From Flavobacterium kingsejongi (GTDB lineage Bacteria > Bacteroidota > Bacteroidia > Flavobacteriales > Flavobacteriaceae), in the NCBI RefSeq assembly GCF_003076475.1, contig NZ_CP020919.1, positions 868,001-932,000 on the forward strand: a DNA stretch of 64,000 nucleotides. The letters are read 5' to 3'. Below are positions 44,510-53,336 of the stretch, in pieces (positions within the stretch are counted from its first letter, which is position 1; every line of letters starts with the position of its first letter). A program made the position numbers and the translations under genes. The notes beneath the pieces are model-generated. The model ran no database searches and had not been told where the DNA came from. It saw only the letters and a program-made list of their open reading frames with translations.

Positions 44510-45466
44510 ATGAGTACAACTACTACGACGGATACTGCCTTTGCAGACGATATATTAGCCGGATTGACCGCAAAAAGGAAACATTTATCTTCCAAATATT
44601 TTTATGATGATGAGGGAAGCCATATTTTCCAGCAAATCATGAATATGCCCGAATATTACCCGACCAATTGCGAATTTGAAATCCTGTCCCAGCAATCGGA
44701 AAAAATTCTGTCCCGCCTTAATTTCTCTCAGAAATTCAACATTGTGGAGTTTGGATCCGGAGATGGCTTTAAAACCAAACAACTGCTAAAAGCCTTCCTG
44801 AATAAAGCCGCCGATTTTACCTATATCCCGATTGATATTTCGCAGGAAGCCAATGACATCCTCCAGGCCAATATCCTTAAAGTACTACCCAACATCGATA
44901 TGCAGCCCAAAACCGGCGATTATTTTGATGTTTTAAATGAATTATCCGCTACAAAGGCACCAAATCTTTTTTTATTCCTCGGGGGGAATTTAGGCAATTA
45001 CAAAGCGGATGAAGCACATGCTTTACTGGAAAAATTTGCCAAAGGAATGAAGAAAGGTGATAAGATGGTACTGGGACTGGATCTGAAAAAAAATCCACGA
45101 ATCATACAAAAAGCGTATGATGATCCGCATGGCATCACAAAAGCCTTTAACATGAACCTGCTAAAGCGCATGAACAATGAACTGAAAATGGATATTGCGC
45201 TGGATCAGTTTGATTTTTACTGCCACTACAATCCCGAAAATGGCGAAGTCAACAGTTACCTGACGAGTTTGAAGCTGCAATATGTATACAGCGAAGTACT
45301 GGACACCACCTTTACCTTTGAAAAGGATGAAATGATCTGGACTGAACTTTCTAAAAAATACAGTCTTAATGAAATCACAGATCTGGCAGAAAGCCTGAAT
45401 TTTAAAGTGGTGGAAAACTTCCTGGATTGCCGGCACTATTTCACCGATAGCTTATGGGAGAAATAA
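44510..45466 (+). CDS. egtD: L-histidine N(alpha)-methyltransferase
   Basis: A 318-aa SAM-dependent enzyme that trimethylates histidine to hercynine. The EgtD pattern is present: KRKHLSSKYFYDDEGSHIFQQIMNMPEYYPTNCE, SAM-binding VEFGSGDGFKTKQLLKAF, LFLFLGGNLGNY and LGLDLKKNPRIIQKAYDD. The CHYNPENGEVNSYL segment fits the substrate site. Forms a two-gene operon with egtB, ended by a strong terminator. Confidence 0.95.
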   Translation: MSTTTTTDTAFADDILAGLTAKRKHLSSKYFYDDEGSHIFQQIMNMPEYYPTNCEFEILSQQSEKILSRLNFSQKFNIVEFGSGDGFKTKQLLKAFLNKAADFTYIPIDISQEANDILQANILKVLPNIDMQPKTGDYFDVLNELSATKAPNLFLFLGGNLGNYKADEAHALLEKFAKGMKKGDKMVLGLDLKKNPRIIQKAYDDPHGITKAFNMNLLKRMNNELKMDIALDQFDFYCHYNPENGEVNSYLTSLKLQYVYSEVLDTTFTFEKDEMIWTELSKKYSLNEITDLAESLNFKVVENFLDCRHYFTDSLWEK

Positions 45467-45481
45467 ACCCTACACCATAAA

Positions 45482-45516
45482 AAAAGGCTTCTTTTCGCAG
45501 TGAAAAGAAGCCTTTT
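45482..45516. terminator. Bidirectional terminator
   Basis: A perfect 15-bp inverted repeat (AAAAGGCTTCTTTTC and complement) around the loop GCAGT, between the convergent egtD and aldehyde dehydrogenase genes. Confidence 0.9.
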
Positions 45517-45535
45517 AATACCGTGATACTATAGA

Positions 45536-47083
45536 CTATAGATCAAATTTTATTCCTTGTGCCAAAGGCAATTGTGTACCATAGTTAATGGTATTCGTTT
45601 GCCTTCTCATGTAGGCTTTCCAGGCATCAGATCCGGACTCACGACCACCACCAGTTTCTTTTTCACCACCAAAAGCACCACCGATTTCCGCTCCTGAAGT
45701 ACCGATGTTTACATTGGCGATACCACAATCAGAACCAGCTTGTGACAAGAATAATTCCATTTCACGCATACTATTAGTGAAGATCGAAGATGATAATCCC
45801 TGAGGCACTCCGTTCTGTAAAGCAATTGCCTCTTCAATCGTAGTGTATTTCATCACATACAAAATTGGTGCAAATGTCTCTTCCTGTACAATTTCAAAGT
45901 GGTTCTCCGCTTCGATGATACAAGGTTTTACATAACAGCCACTTTCATATCCTGCGCCTTCTACAACACCACCTTCAACCAGGATTTTTCCGCCTTCTTT
46001 TTTCGCTTTCTCAATGGCTTTAAGATAATCGTTTACCGCTCCTTTATCGATCAGTGGCCCTACGTGATTGTTCTCATCCAAAGGATTTCCAATTTGTAAC
46101 TGACCGTATGCATTTTGCAATACACTGATTGTTTTATCGTAGATACTTTCATGGATGATCAATCTTCGGGTAGAAGTACAACGTTGTCCGGCAGTTCCAA
46201 CAGCACCAAATACAGCCCCTACTAATACCATACTGATATCAGCGTGTTCTGAAACGATGATTGCGTTATTTCCGCCCAATTCAAGGATTGTATTTCCAAA
46301 ACGTTCTGCAACGGTTTTAGAGACGTGGCGTCCGATACGGGTAGATCCTGTAAAAGAAACCAACGGGATACGTTTATCATTATTGATAAGATCTCCAGAT
46401 TCGTTTCCAGTCACCAGGCAGCTTACACCTTCTGGTACATTATTGCGTTCCAGGACGGTTTTTATAATATTTTGACAAGCAATCCCACACAATGGTGTTT
46501 TAGAACTTGGCTTCCAGATACAAACATCGCCACAAACCCAAGCCAACATAGAATTCCAGCTCCAAACAGCTACCGGGAAGTTGAATGCTGAAATGATTCC
46601 AACTGTTCCTACCGGATGCCATTGCTCATACATTCTGTGTAATGGTCTTTCAGAGTGCATGGTCAAACCGTACAACTGACGGGATAATCCAACGGCAAAA
46701 TCACAGATGTCGATCATTTCCTGAACTTCACCGTAACCTTCCTGAAGGCTTTTACCCATTTCGTAAGAAACTAATTTCCCTAAAGGCTCTTTGAACTTAC
46801 GAAGTTCATCTCCCATCTGACGTACAATTTCCCCACGTTTAGGAGCAGGGATCATGCGCCATTCCAAAAATGCTTCGGATGCTTTTTGCATTGCTTTTTC
46901 ATAATCCTCTTTTGTAGAAGTTTTTACTTTTGCAATTAAAGTTCCATCTGCCGGAGAATAACTTTCAATTATATTACCGTTCGCATAGGTAGTCGAACCG
47001 GTAGAGGTTCCTTCATTTATTTCTTTAATACCCAGTTGTTGTAGGGCTTCTTTTATACCAAATTGGTCTGAAACTGTTGCCAT
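45536..47083 (-). CDS. amaB: ALDH7-type aldehyde dehydrogenase (aminoadipate-semialdehyde type)
   Basis: A 515-aa aldehyde dehydrogenase. GIISAFNFPVAVWSWNSMLAWVCGD, VSFTGSTRIGRHVS, ELGGNNAIIV and the catalytic Cys in TAGQRCTSTRRLIIHE identify family ALDH7, together with GAEIGGAFGGEKETGGGRESGSDAWKAYMRR near the end. Relatives oxidise L-aminoadipate semialdehyde (piperidine-6-carboxylate) in lysine breakdown. The symbol is provisional. It is monocistronic with a candidate -7 element. Confidence 0.9.
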   Translation of the reverse strand: MATVSDQFGIKEALQQLGIKEINEGTSTGSTTYANGNIIESYSPADGTLIAKVKTSTKEDYEKAMQKASEAFLEWRMIPAPKRGEIVRQMGDELRKFKEPLGKLVSYEMGKSLQEGYGEVQEMIDICDFAVGLSRQLYGLTMHSERPLHRMYEQWHPVGTVGIISAFNFPVAVWSWNSMLAWVCGDVCIWKPSSKTPLCGIACQNIIKTVLERNNVPEGVSCLVTGNESGDLINNDKRIPLVSFTGSTRIGRHVSKTVAERFGNTILELGGNNAIIVSEHADISMVLVGAVFGAVGTAGQRCTSTRRLIIHESIYDKTISVLQNAYGQLQIGNPLDENNHVGPLIDKGAVNDYLKAIEKAKKEGGKILVEGGVVEGAGYESGCYVKPCIIEAENHFEIVQEETFAPILYVMKYTTIEEAIALQNGVPQGLSSSIFTNSMREMELFLSQAGSDCGIANVNIGTSGAEIGGAFGGEKETGGGRESGSDAWKAYMRRQTNTINYGTQLPLAQGIKFDL

Positions 47084-47115
47084 TGTAACGTTTTAGTTTG
47101 TTATTGTTATATTTA

Positions 47116-47123
47116 CAAATATA
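47116..47123 (-). promoter_or_regulatory. -7 promoter element for the aldehyde dehydrogenase gene
   Basis: Minus-strand TATATTTG, a perfect TAnnTTTG match, 32 bp upstream of the ATG at 47083. Confidence 0.5.
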
Positions 47124-47243
47124 TTATTTTTTTCGATGTAATTAATGCATTGCTAATTTATTGCCTAGAATCGTACGTTTTTTTGATTTAAACCAGCATA
47201 AAATTTTTATTCATCAATAAAAACGCATTCATTTCCATTAGTG

Positions 47244-48518
47244 TTAGCTATTATCGTCGTCTTCAAATTCATCCAGCCCGGCATCGAGTTCCAATGCTTT
47301 TACAGCCTGAACAGCATTACCGGCAATTCCCCGGATGGAACCGTACATGCCTAATGTGTTTTTAATCACTTTATCGATTTGCTTTTCCCTTTGGGTCCAG
47401 ATTCGTTTCATGGCATTTTTTTCTTTGTTCAGATCCTCCTGCATTTGTGAAAAGCCTTCTACAATACCTTCGATCTGCAAACGGAATTCGGTACTGGTCA
47501 GGAAATCATATAACATTTCCATTTTGTCCCCCCGATTCTCCTGGGATTGCACCGCCTGGTTGACCTGGATCAAAGACTGCCGCAATACTGCACTCAGCCC
47601 TTTGAATTCCTCATAGGTACAAATCCAGATACCCTCTTTCATGCCCATGCGCTGCATATCACCCGGTAATACCTCTGTAACCAATACGCCTAAATTGGCT
47701 TTTTTATCCCGGATATCATTTTTGAATTTTTCAATCCAGGCCGGTTGAAAGGATTTGGTTCGTTTGCTTTCATAATAGATGGAACCGCAATTCTGGATTT
47801 CTCGGGTATTAACTGTCTGCAGGCAATCTGCACCATTGGCCCCTTTTTTAATTTCATCGATGGTATCCAATGGGAAATTTCCCGTAAGCCATTCTTCAAT
47901 AGCCAATTCCATTACCTCGCCCTGCAATTGCATGGAGCCCTGCTCCTGTTTGCGTTTCATTTCCTCGGTGAGTTTTTTCTGCTCTTCCAGTTGTTTTTGC
48001 ATCTCCCGGAATCGCAACTCATTCTTATCATCTTCCTGTTTCCGGATTTTTTCCTTTTCTACAGTTAGTGTCGCATTGAGTTGCTTTTGCGCTTCTGCTT
48101 CTATCGCTTCCTTCATTTCTGATTTCTCGCGTTGCAATCGTGCAATTTCACCTTCCATTTTATTCAGTTCCCGTATCTTATCCGATTTTTCGGTAAGCTC
48201 CTTCTCCATCAACAGGATGCGGTCTTTGCTTTCTTCTTCCAACCGAGCTTTTAATGTGGCCGTAATTGTTTTTTCCACCTCTTTTTTCTCCCGCTCCAGA
48301 CGTTCCTGGAAAAGCTCATTTTCCTTTTTCTTTTTGGCTTCAAATTCTTCCTTGGATTTTTCCAAAGCTGCATTTTTAGCTTCCCACTGATGGTCCTGTT
48401 CTTTAAGTTTTTGTTGAAATTCCCGGCGTAGCGTATCTTCAATCTGATGCGTCAGAATATCATTGACATCGATAGATGTACCGCAATTCGGGCATTGTAC
48501 AGAAGATTGATTGGTCAT
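47244..48518 (-). CDS. DUF2130 coiled-coil protein
   Basis: A 424-aa protein. A zinc-ribbon-like start (VQCPNCGTSIDVND) leads to about 200 residues of coiled coil rich in Glu, Lys and Arg. The DUF2130 core follows: QGEVMELAIEEWLTGNFPLDTIDEIKKGANGADCLQ, then IYYESKRTKSFQPAWIEKFKNDIRDKKANLGVLVTEVLP, reminiscent of restriction-endonuclease-like folds (acidic residue plus E-x-K in YESKRTK). Its function is not established. Confidence 0.9.
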   Translation of the reverse strand: MTNQSSVQCPNCGTSIDVNDILTHQIEDTLRREFQQKLKEQDHQWEAKNAALEKSKEEFEAKKKKENELFQERLEREKKEVEKTITATLKARLEEESKDRILLMEKELTEKSDKIRELNKMEGEIARLQREKSEMKEAIEAEAQKQLNATLTVEKEKIRKQEDDKNELRFREMQKQLEEQKKLTEEMKRKQEQGSMQLQGEVMELAIEEWLTGNFPLDTIDEIKKGANGADCLQTVNTREIQNCGSIYYESKRTKSFQPAWIEKFKNDIRDKKANLGVLVTEVLPGDMQRMGMKEGIWICTYEEFKGLSAVLRQSLIQVNQAVQSQENRGDKMEMLYDFLTSTEFRLQIEGIVEGFSQMQEDLNKEKNAMKRIWTQREKQIDKVIKNTLGMYGSIRGIAGNAVQAVKALELDAGLDEFEDDDNS

Positions 48519-48651
48519 ATAACGTTATATTTTTGATTGGCAGCACTGCTGCAATGGTGTAGTAAATTCAGAACTGCCCGGGTACATGTAGCATCCGGAA
48601 GCAGCAACAGGTATAAATCAGGCAACAGGCATTCAAAGCCCATTTTCCAGT

Positions 48652-49191
48652 TTATCTTTTTAGGGCATACCGTTTATCGGTATCCATTATTGTTCCGCAT
48701 TTTGTACAGGTTCTCAGCGTTTTTGAATTGTAAAAATGCTGGAAATGAGGCAGAAAATCCTTTTCTATATCTTTCAGTTCAAAATAGACTTCATATAATT
48801 TATGGTTACAGTTTTCACAATGCCATAACAATCCATCGGTATAGCCTTTTCCGGCGCGTTTCCGTTCTACCACAAGTCCTATGGATCCTTCGCCACGCAC
48901 TGGTGAATGCGGTACTTTTCCGGGATGCAGGTACATATCTCCGGCATGCAGTTCCATTTCCTTGCGTTCCCCGTCTTCCTGTATAACCACTTTGATACTG
49001 CCTTCCAACTGGTAAAACAATTCTTCGGTTTCATTATAATGGTAATCTTTACGGGCATTAGGCCCAGCAACGATCATTACAATAAAATCGTCAGATTCGA
49101 CATAGATGTTTTTGTTACCAACCGGTGGTTTTAAAAGGTGACGGTTATCATTAATCCATTGATTAAGATTGAACGGTTTTGCTATTGCCAT
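48652..49191 (-). CDS. nbaC: 3-hydroxyanthranilate 3,4-dioxygenase
   Basis: A 179-aa cupin dioxygenase of the kynurenine route, cleaving 3-hydroxyanthranilate to a precursor of quinolinate. Signature: PPVGNKNIYVESDDFIVMIVAGPNARKDYHYNETEELFYQLEGS (iron ligands His and Glu), then LHAGDMYLHPGKVPHSPVR. The bacterial C-terminal rubredoxin-like iron site is complete (HCENCNHKLYEV and TCTKCG). Alternative symbol haaO. Kynurenine pathway partners are not in the window. Confidence 0.94.
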   Translation of the reverse strand: MAIAKPFNLNQWINDNRHLLKPPVGNKNIYVESDDFIVMIVAGPNARKDYHYNETEELFYQLEGSIKVVIQEDGERKEMELHAGDMYLHPGKVPHSPVRGEGSIGLVVERKRAGKGYTDGLLWHCENCNHKLYEVYFELKDIEKDFLPHFQHFYNSKTLRTCTKCGTIMDTDKRYALKR

Positions 49192-49294
49192 GATACTGAT
49201 TTTTGGTGCATAAAATTACTGATTTTTAATGGTGACTAAAAGAAAAAGCAGCATAAATCGTGATTCCGGATTATGCTTCAGATATCCTTTTACA

Positions 49295-50395
49295 TTACTT
49301 TTTTAGCCGTACCAGATAGATATAGACCGGAAAGTGATCGCTATAGCCTGCATCTCCATTAGCATTCCGGAGCGGATATCCCTTATAACGGCCTTCCGCC
49401 CGGGTCAGGAAAGAAGGATTATAAATACCAGCCTTCCAAAAATGCCAGGACTCATATCCCGGGCTTAGAAAAGGTGCTGAAACCATAATCTGGTCAAAAA
49501 CTTCCCAAACATCACGATAGGCCAGTGTTCCAAATCCTTTTTGGGCTAATGCTCCCATAGGATTATACAAATCCAGCGCTTCAACCTGGGAACGTTCTGA
49601 TTTTGCTTTTAGCCCATTCCTAATATTTTCACTGTGGGGCGGATCGTTAAAATCCCCTGCATTGATAATAAGGGCATCCGGGTTGCCTTTCTGAAGGGAA
49701 TCAATAATTTTCCGGTTTTGCCGCGCAACTGCCATCCGGTAAGGTGCACTGCGTTTGACGCCTCCATAACGGGAGGGCCAATGGTTGATGATGATACTAA
49801 TTTCCTCCCCTTCCAAAAATCCGGTGACCAATAGTATATTACGGGTATAAATCCTATAATCCCGACTGGTACCGGACTTATTTTTGAATTGTTTTTCTTT
49901 TTTTGGCATTGACCGAAGTGCTGCTTTTTCATAAATCAACACTGGAATACTGGCATAACTGGTGGGTTTAAAATACTGTTTCTGATACAGCAAACCCAAA
50001 TCTATACCACGCCTGTCCGGGGAGTCGAAATGGACGATCCCATAATTCTGAGAGATCAGCTCCGGTTGCCGAATCAGGTCTTCCAAAACAGTCCGGTTTT
50101 CGACCTCTGCAACCCCCACAAGTACAGGAGGCTGCTGGTGTTCCGCATTTGTCCCAATCTGTCGAATGGCGGTGCTGAGATGCTGTAATTTCTGGATGTA
50201 TTTTTCCGGGGTCCAATGTTGTTTGCCATGGGGCGTAAATTCATCATCCTTTATCCCTGCCTCATTAATAGTATCAAACAGATTTTCAAGATTATAGAAC
50301 GCAATAGTATGGTTTGTAAATGTTGTTTTTTGCGCTACAGCTGTTATCCAAACAAAAACAAGCAACAAAAAAAGTCTTATTCTGATATTTTTCAT
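49295..50395 (-). CDS. Secreted endonuclease/exonuclease/phosphatase (EEP) family protein
   Basis: A 366-aa EEP enzyme. A signal peptide (LFLLLVFVWITAVAQ) is followed by AFYNLENLFDTINEAGIKDDEFTP, VGVAEVENRTVLEDLI (catalytic Glu), HFDSPDRRGIDLGLLY, IIINHWPSRYGG, INAGDFNDPP (catalytic Asp-Asn) and GYSDHFPVYIYL (His). It could be an extracellular DNase or a sugar/lipid phosphatase. It is divergent from a TonB receptor and a DUF5689 gene, a grouping I recall from other flavobacteria. Confidence 0.9.
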   Translation of the reverse strand: MKNIRIRLFLLLVFVWITAVAQKTTFTNHTIAFYNLENLFDTINEAGIKDDEFTPHGKQHWTPEKYIQKLQHLSTAIRQIGTNAEHQQPPVLVGVAEVENRTVLEDLIRQPELISQNYGIVHFDSPDRRGIDLGLLYQKQYFKPTSYASIPVLIYEKAALRSMPKKEKQFKNKSGTSRDYRIYTRNILLVTGFLEGEEISIIINHWPSRYGGVKRSAPYRMAVARQNRKIIDSLQKGNPDALIINAGDFNDPPHSENIRNGLKAKSERSQVEALDLYNPMGALAQKGFGTLAYRDVWEVFDQIMVSAPFLSPGYESWHFWKAGIYNPSFLTRAEGRYKGYPLRNANGDAGYSDHFPVYIYLVRLKK

Positions 50396-50530
50396 CTTAA
50401 AATAGAATTTATTTATGAATATTTAACAAAACGTGTTTACGAATATAAATCAGACTATTAAATAATTTAAATTTACATATTGTTAAGATTTCAGTATTTT
50501 TTATAAAATAACTTTTTAATTGAATCGGTT

Positions 50531-53332
50531 ATGAAAAAAAAGATCTTCATCCTCCTATCGTTACTATTTGCTAATCAGGCTATAAGCCAACAAACGATTA
50601 CCATCCACGGAAAAGTAATTGACAGCCAGTCCAAAGGCCCTTTAGCGCAGGTAATAATACAACTTCACAACACCAATACAATTACGTTTACCGATACCAA
50701 AGGTTACTTTTCCTTACAGGTTAATTATACTGAAAAACTTATGCTCCAATGCCGGAGTAATGGCTATAAGACCCAGTTGCTCCCATTGGAGCCTGAGGGA
50801 TTACTCCAGCTTGACCTTGGGCTTATAATGTTAGAAGAAGATTTTGTTGCTGAGCAACAAAATAGCACTATTGGCCTTACGGAAAGTGATTTTGAAGGAG
50901 AACATAGTGCCTCCGAAACCACACCCGCATTACTCGGTGCATCAAAAGATGCCTTTACACAAGTTAGTTTTTTCACCACAGGCCAGGCTCGTTTTAAAAT
51001 AAGGGGACTGGATTCCGAATACGGGACAGTGACACTCAATGGTATCACCATGAACAGCCTGAACGATGGCAGGCCACAATGGATCCCTTTGAGCGGTCTT
51101 AATGATGTAACCCGGGAGCAGGAATACGGTACCGGTTCTTCCCCCACTTCCTATACTTTTGGTGGGATTCAGGGGAGTCAGTTTATAAGCACCAGGGCAT
51201 CGGCTTACCGTCCGGGATCCAAAATTTCATTTACAGCCAGTACTTCCCGTTACAATTGGCGGACAGCAGCAACCCATAGTTATGCTCCTGACAAAAGAGG
51301 TTGGTCATTTACCGTTTCCGCCACAAGGCAATGGGCCAATAGCGGCTACTTCGATGATACAGCCAACCGTGACAATGCTTTCTTTTCCAGCATCGAAAAA
51401 AAAATAAATACCCGTCACAGTTTTAATCTAACCACCGCTTATACACAATTATACCGGGAGAAAAATTCAATAAACACAGAAGAAGTCACCACACTTGCAG
51501 GTAGACAGTATAATTCGTATTGGGGCTATCAAAACGGAAGCAAAAGAAATTCAAGATATCGGACTAACCAATCGTTATTGCTTATTGGAAATCATTACTG
51601 GAAAATCAACAATAACAATCATCTGAATTCAGGCTTTGCGTATCACTATACTACTACTGGGAATAGCGGCCTGAATTCCGGGATTGCCAAAAGTCCCGAT
51701 CCGGTACACTACCGGAAATTGCCCAGTTATTATTCAACGTTACATAACGCTTCCGGGGACTATGTAGGAAATACCCCCGAAAACCAGGCTTTAGCAGAAA
51801 GCAACCGCAATCAATTCTTCGAAAATAAACAATTGGATTGGGATCAGCTGATTTATGGCAACACCGTCCCGCAAACTGACAGTGAAGGAAAAGAATATGG
51901 AAGAATCGCTGGAGAAAGCATCGTAGTGCTCTATGAAGACCGCACTCATAACCGGCAACTGAGTGCCAATACCCAATTCACATCACGTTTATCCGAAACT
52001 ATTTCTTTTAGTGCCGCAGCAGCCTTACAGCTTCTTTCTTCAGAAAATTATCAGAAACTCGTGGATCTTTTGGGCGGTCATTCCTATACCGATAGCAGTC
52101 CGTTTTTAAGCGGCGATCAACAACAACCCAATTTGGATAATCCGAACCGAAGTCTGGGCATCGGAGACAAATTTGGTTATCATTATACCACAAATTCCGG
52201 AGCCCTAACTTTATTTTCCCAATTTCAATTCAAGTACCCCAATATTGACTTTTATATCGGTCAGCAATTTCTACGGTCACACTACCAACGAGAAGGCCAT
52301 TACCGCAATGGGAATTATCCCTTTACGTCAAAAGGTAAAAGCCCAAAAGTTATTTTTGATACTTTCGGTTTTAAGGGCGGTATCACCTACAAATACTCCG
52401 GAAAACAATTCCTTCAGTTTCATGGCACCTATTACAGCAAAGCACCCACACTTGCATCTGTATTTCCAGTCATACGGCACAGTAACGTTATAGAAAATTT
52501 GCAAAATGAAACTGTGGCTGCGGTTGATGCTGGCTACCAGATTCAGACCCGACAATGGAAATTACGCCTGAACGGCTATTTTTCACGCATCTCCAATATA
52601 ACAGCTCTTGCCTTCTATTTTACCGAAGGAATTTCACTATTAGATAATACTAAACCAACTGATGCATTTGTTACGGAATTGATCACTGGCCTGGCGAAAA
52701 AAAATCTGGGTGTAGAACTGGGTGTAGAATACGCCCTAACCCAAACCCTGAAATTAATGGCTACCGCGGCTTATGGTGAATATACTTATGATAGCAATCC
52801 TAATATAAAAATCAGTACAGAAACACAACCTTCATTTGCCGATTTTGGTGCTGCTACATTACAGCATTACAAACAACCCGGAATGCCACAACAAGCTTAT
52901 TCCATAGGTTTAGAATACCGGGATCCGAAATTTTGGTGGATTGGAATCAATACGTATCATGTATCCCATCATTATATTGCGCTCACACCTTTGTCGCGGA
53001 CTAAACACTTTACTTCTGAAAGCACGAATGCAATGGACTTCGATTGGCCGTATGCCAGACGCATTTTACAGCAGCAGCGATTGGATCCCGTTACACTATT
53101 TAATCTTATTGGCGGTAAATCCTGGAAAATTTCGGCATTAACCATTGGGTGTTTTGCCATGGTCAATAACCTATTCAATACGAGTTATAGAAATGGTGGA
53201 TTTGAACAACCCCGAAATGCAACCTATTCACAACTTACCCAAGACCTAACAGGCCCAAATCGTGCATTTGGCCCCAAATATTCGTACAACAACGGAAGAA
53301 CCTTTTTTCTAAACCTTTATATAAATTTTTGA
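50531..53332 (+). CDS. TonB-dependent receptor with CarboxypepD_reg-like domain
   Basis: A 933-aa outer-membrane receptor. A signal peptide (IFILLSLLFANQAIS) is followed by a carboxypeptidase-like regulatory domain (TIHGKVIDSQSKGPLAQVIIQL, NGYKTQLLPL), then a plug-like region (LGASKDAFTQVSFFTTGQARFKIRGLDSEYGTVTLNGITMNSLNDGRPQW) and a barrel. The C-terminal strand ends GRTFFLNLYINF, with the aromatic end residue of outer-membrane barrels. The neighbouring nuclease and DUF5689 suggest uptake of nucleic-acid or phosphate products. The substrate is inference. Confidence 0.9.
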   Translation: MKKKIFILLSLLFANQAISQQTITIHGKVIDSQSKGPLAQVIIQLHNTNTITFTDTKGYFSLQVNYTEKLMLQCRSNGYKTQLLPLEPEGLLQLDLGLIMLEEDFVAEQQNSTIGLTESDFEGEHSASETTPALLGASKDAFTQVSFFTTGQARFKIRGLDSEYGTVTLNGITMNSLNDGRPQWIPLSGLNDVTREQEYGTGSSPTSYTFGGIQGSQFISTRASAYRPGSKISFTASTSRYNWRTAATHSYAPDKRGWSFTVSATRQWANSGYFDDTANRDNAFFSSIEKKINTRHSFNLTTAYTQLYREKNSINTEEVTTLAGRQYNSYWGYQNGSKRNSRYRTNQSLLLIGNHYWKINNNNHLNSGFAYHYTTTGNSGLNSGIAKSPDPVHYRKLPSYYSTLHNASGDYVGNTPENQALAESNRNQFFENKQLDWDQLIYGNTVPQTDSEGKEYGRIAGESIVVLYEDRTHNRQLSANTQFTSRLSETISFSAAAALQLLSSENYQKLVDLLGGHSYTDSSPFLSGDQQQPNLDNPNRSLGIGDKFGYHYTTNSGALTLFSQFQFKYPNIDFYIGQQFLRSHYQREGHYRNGNYPFTSKGKSPKVIFDTFGFKGGITYKYSGKQFLQFHGTYYSKAPTLASVFPVIRHSNVIENLQNETVAAVDAGYQIQTRQWKLRLNGYFSRISNITALAFYFTEGISLLDNTKPTDAFVTELITGLAKKNLGVELGVEYALTQTLKLMATAAYGEYTYDSNPNIKISTETQPSFADFGAATLQHYKQPGMPQQAYSIGLEYRDPKFWWIGINTYHVSHHYIALTPLSRTKHFTSESTNAMDFDWPYARRILQQQRLDPVTLFNLIGGKSWKISALTIGCFAMVNNLFNTSYRNGGFEQPRNATYSQLTQDLTGPNRAFGPKYSYNNGRTFFLNLYINF

Positions 53333-53336
53333 TCGT

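Noticed and set aside
48537..48986. 149-aa plus-strand ORF
   Set aside because: It lies antisense to the clear dioxygenase gene and has no domain or promoter; a codon-bias shadow.
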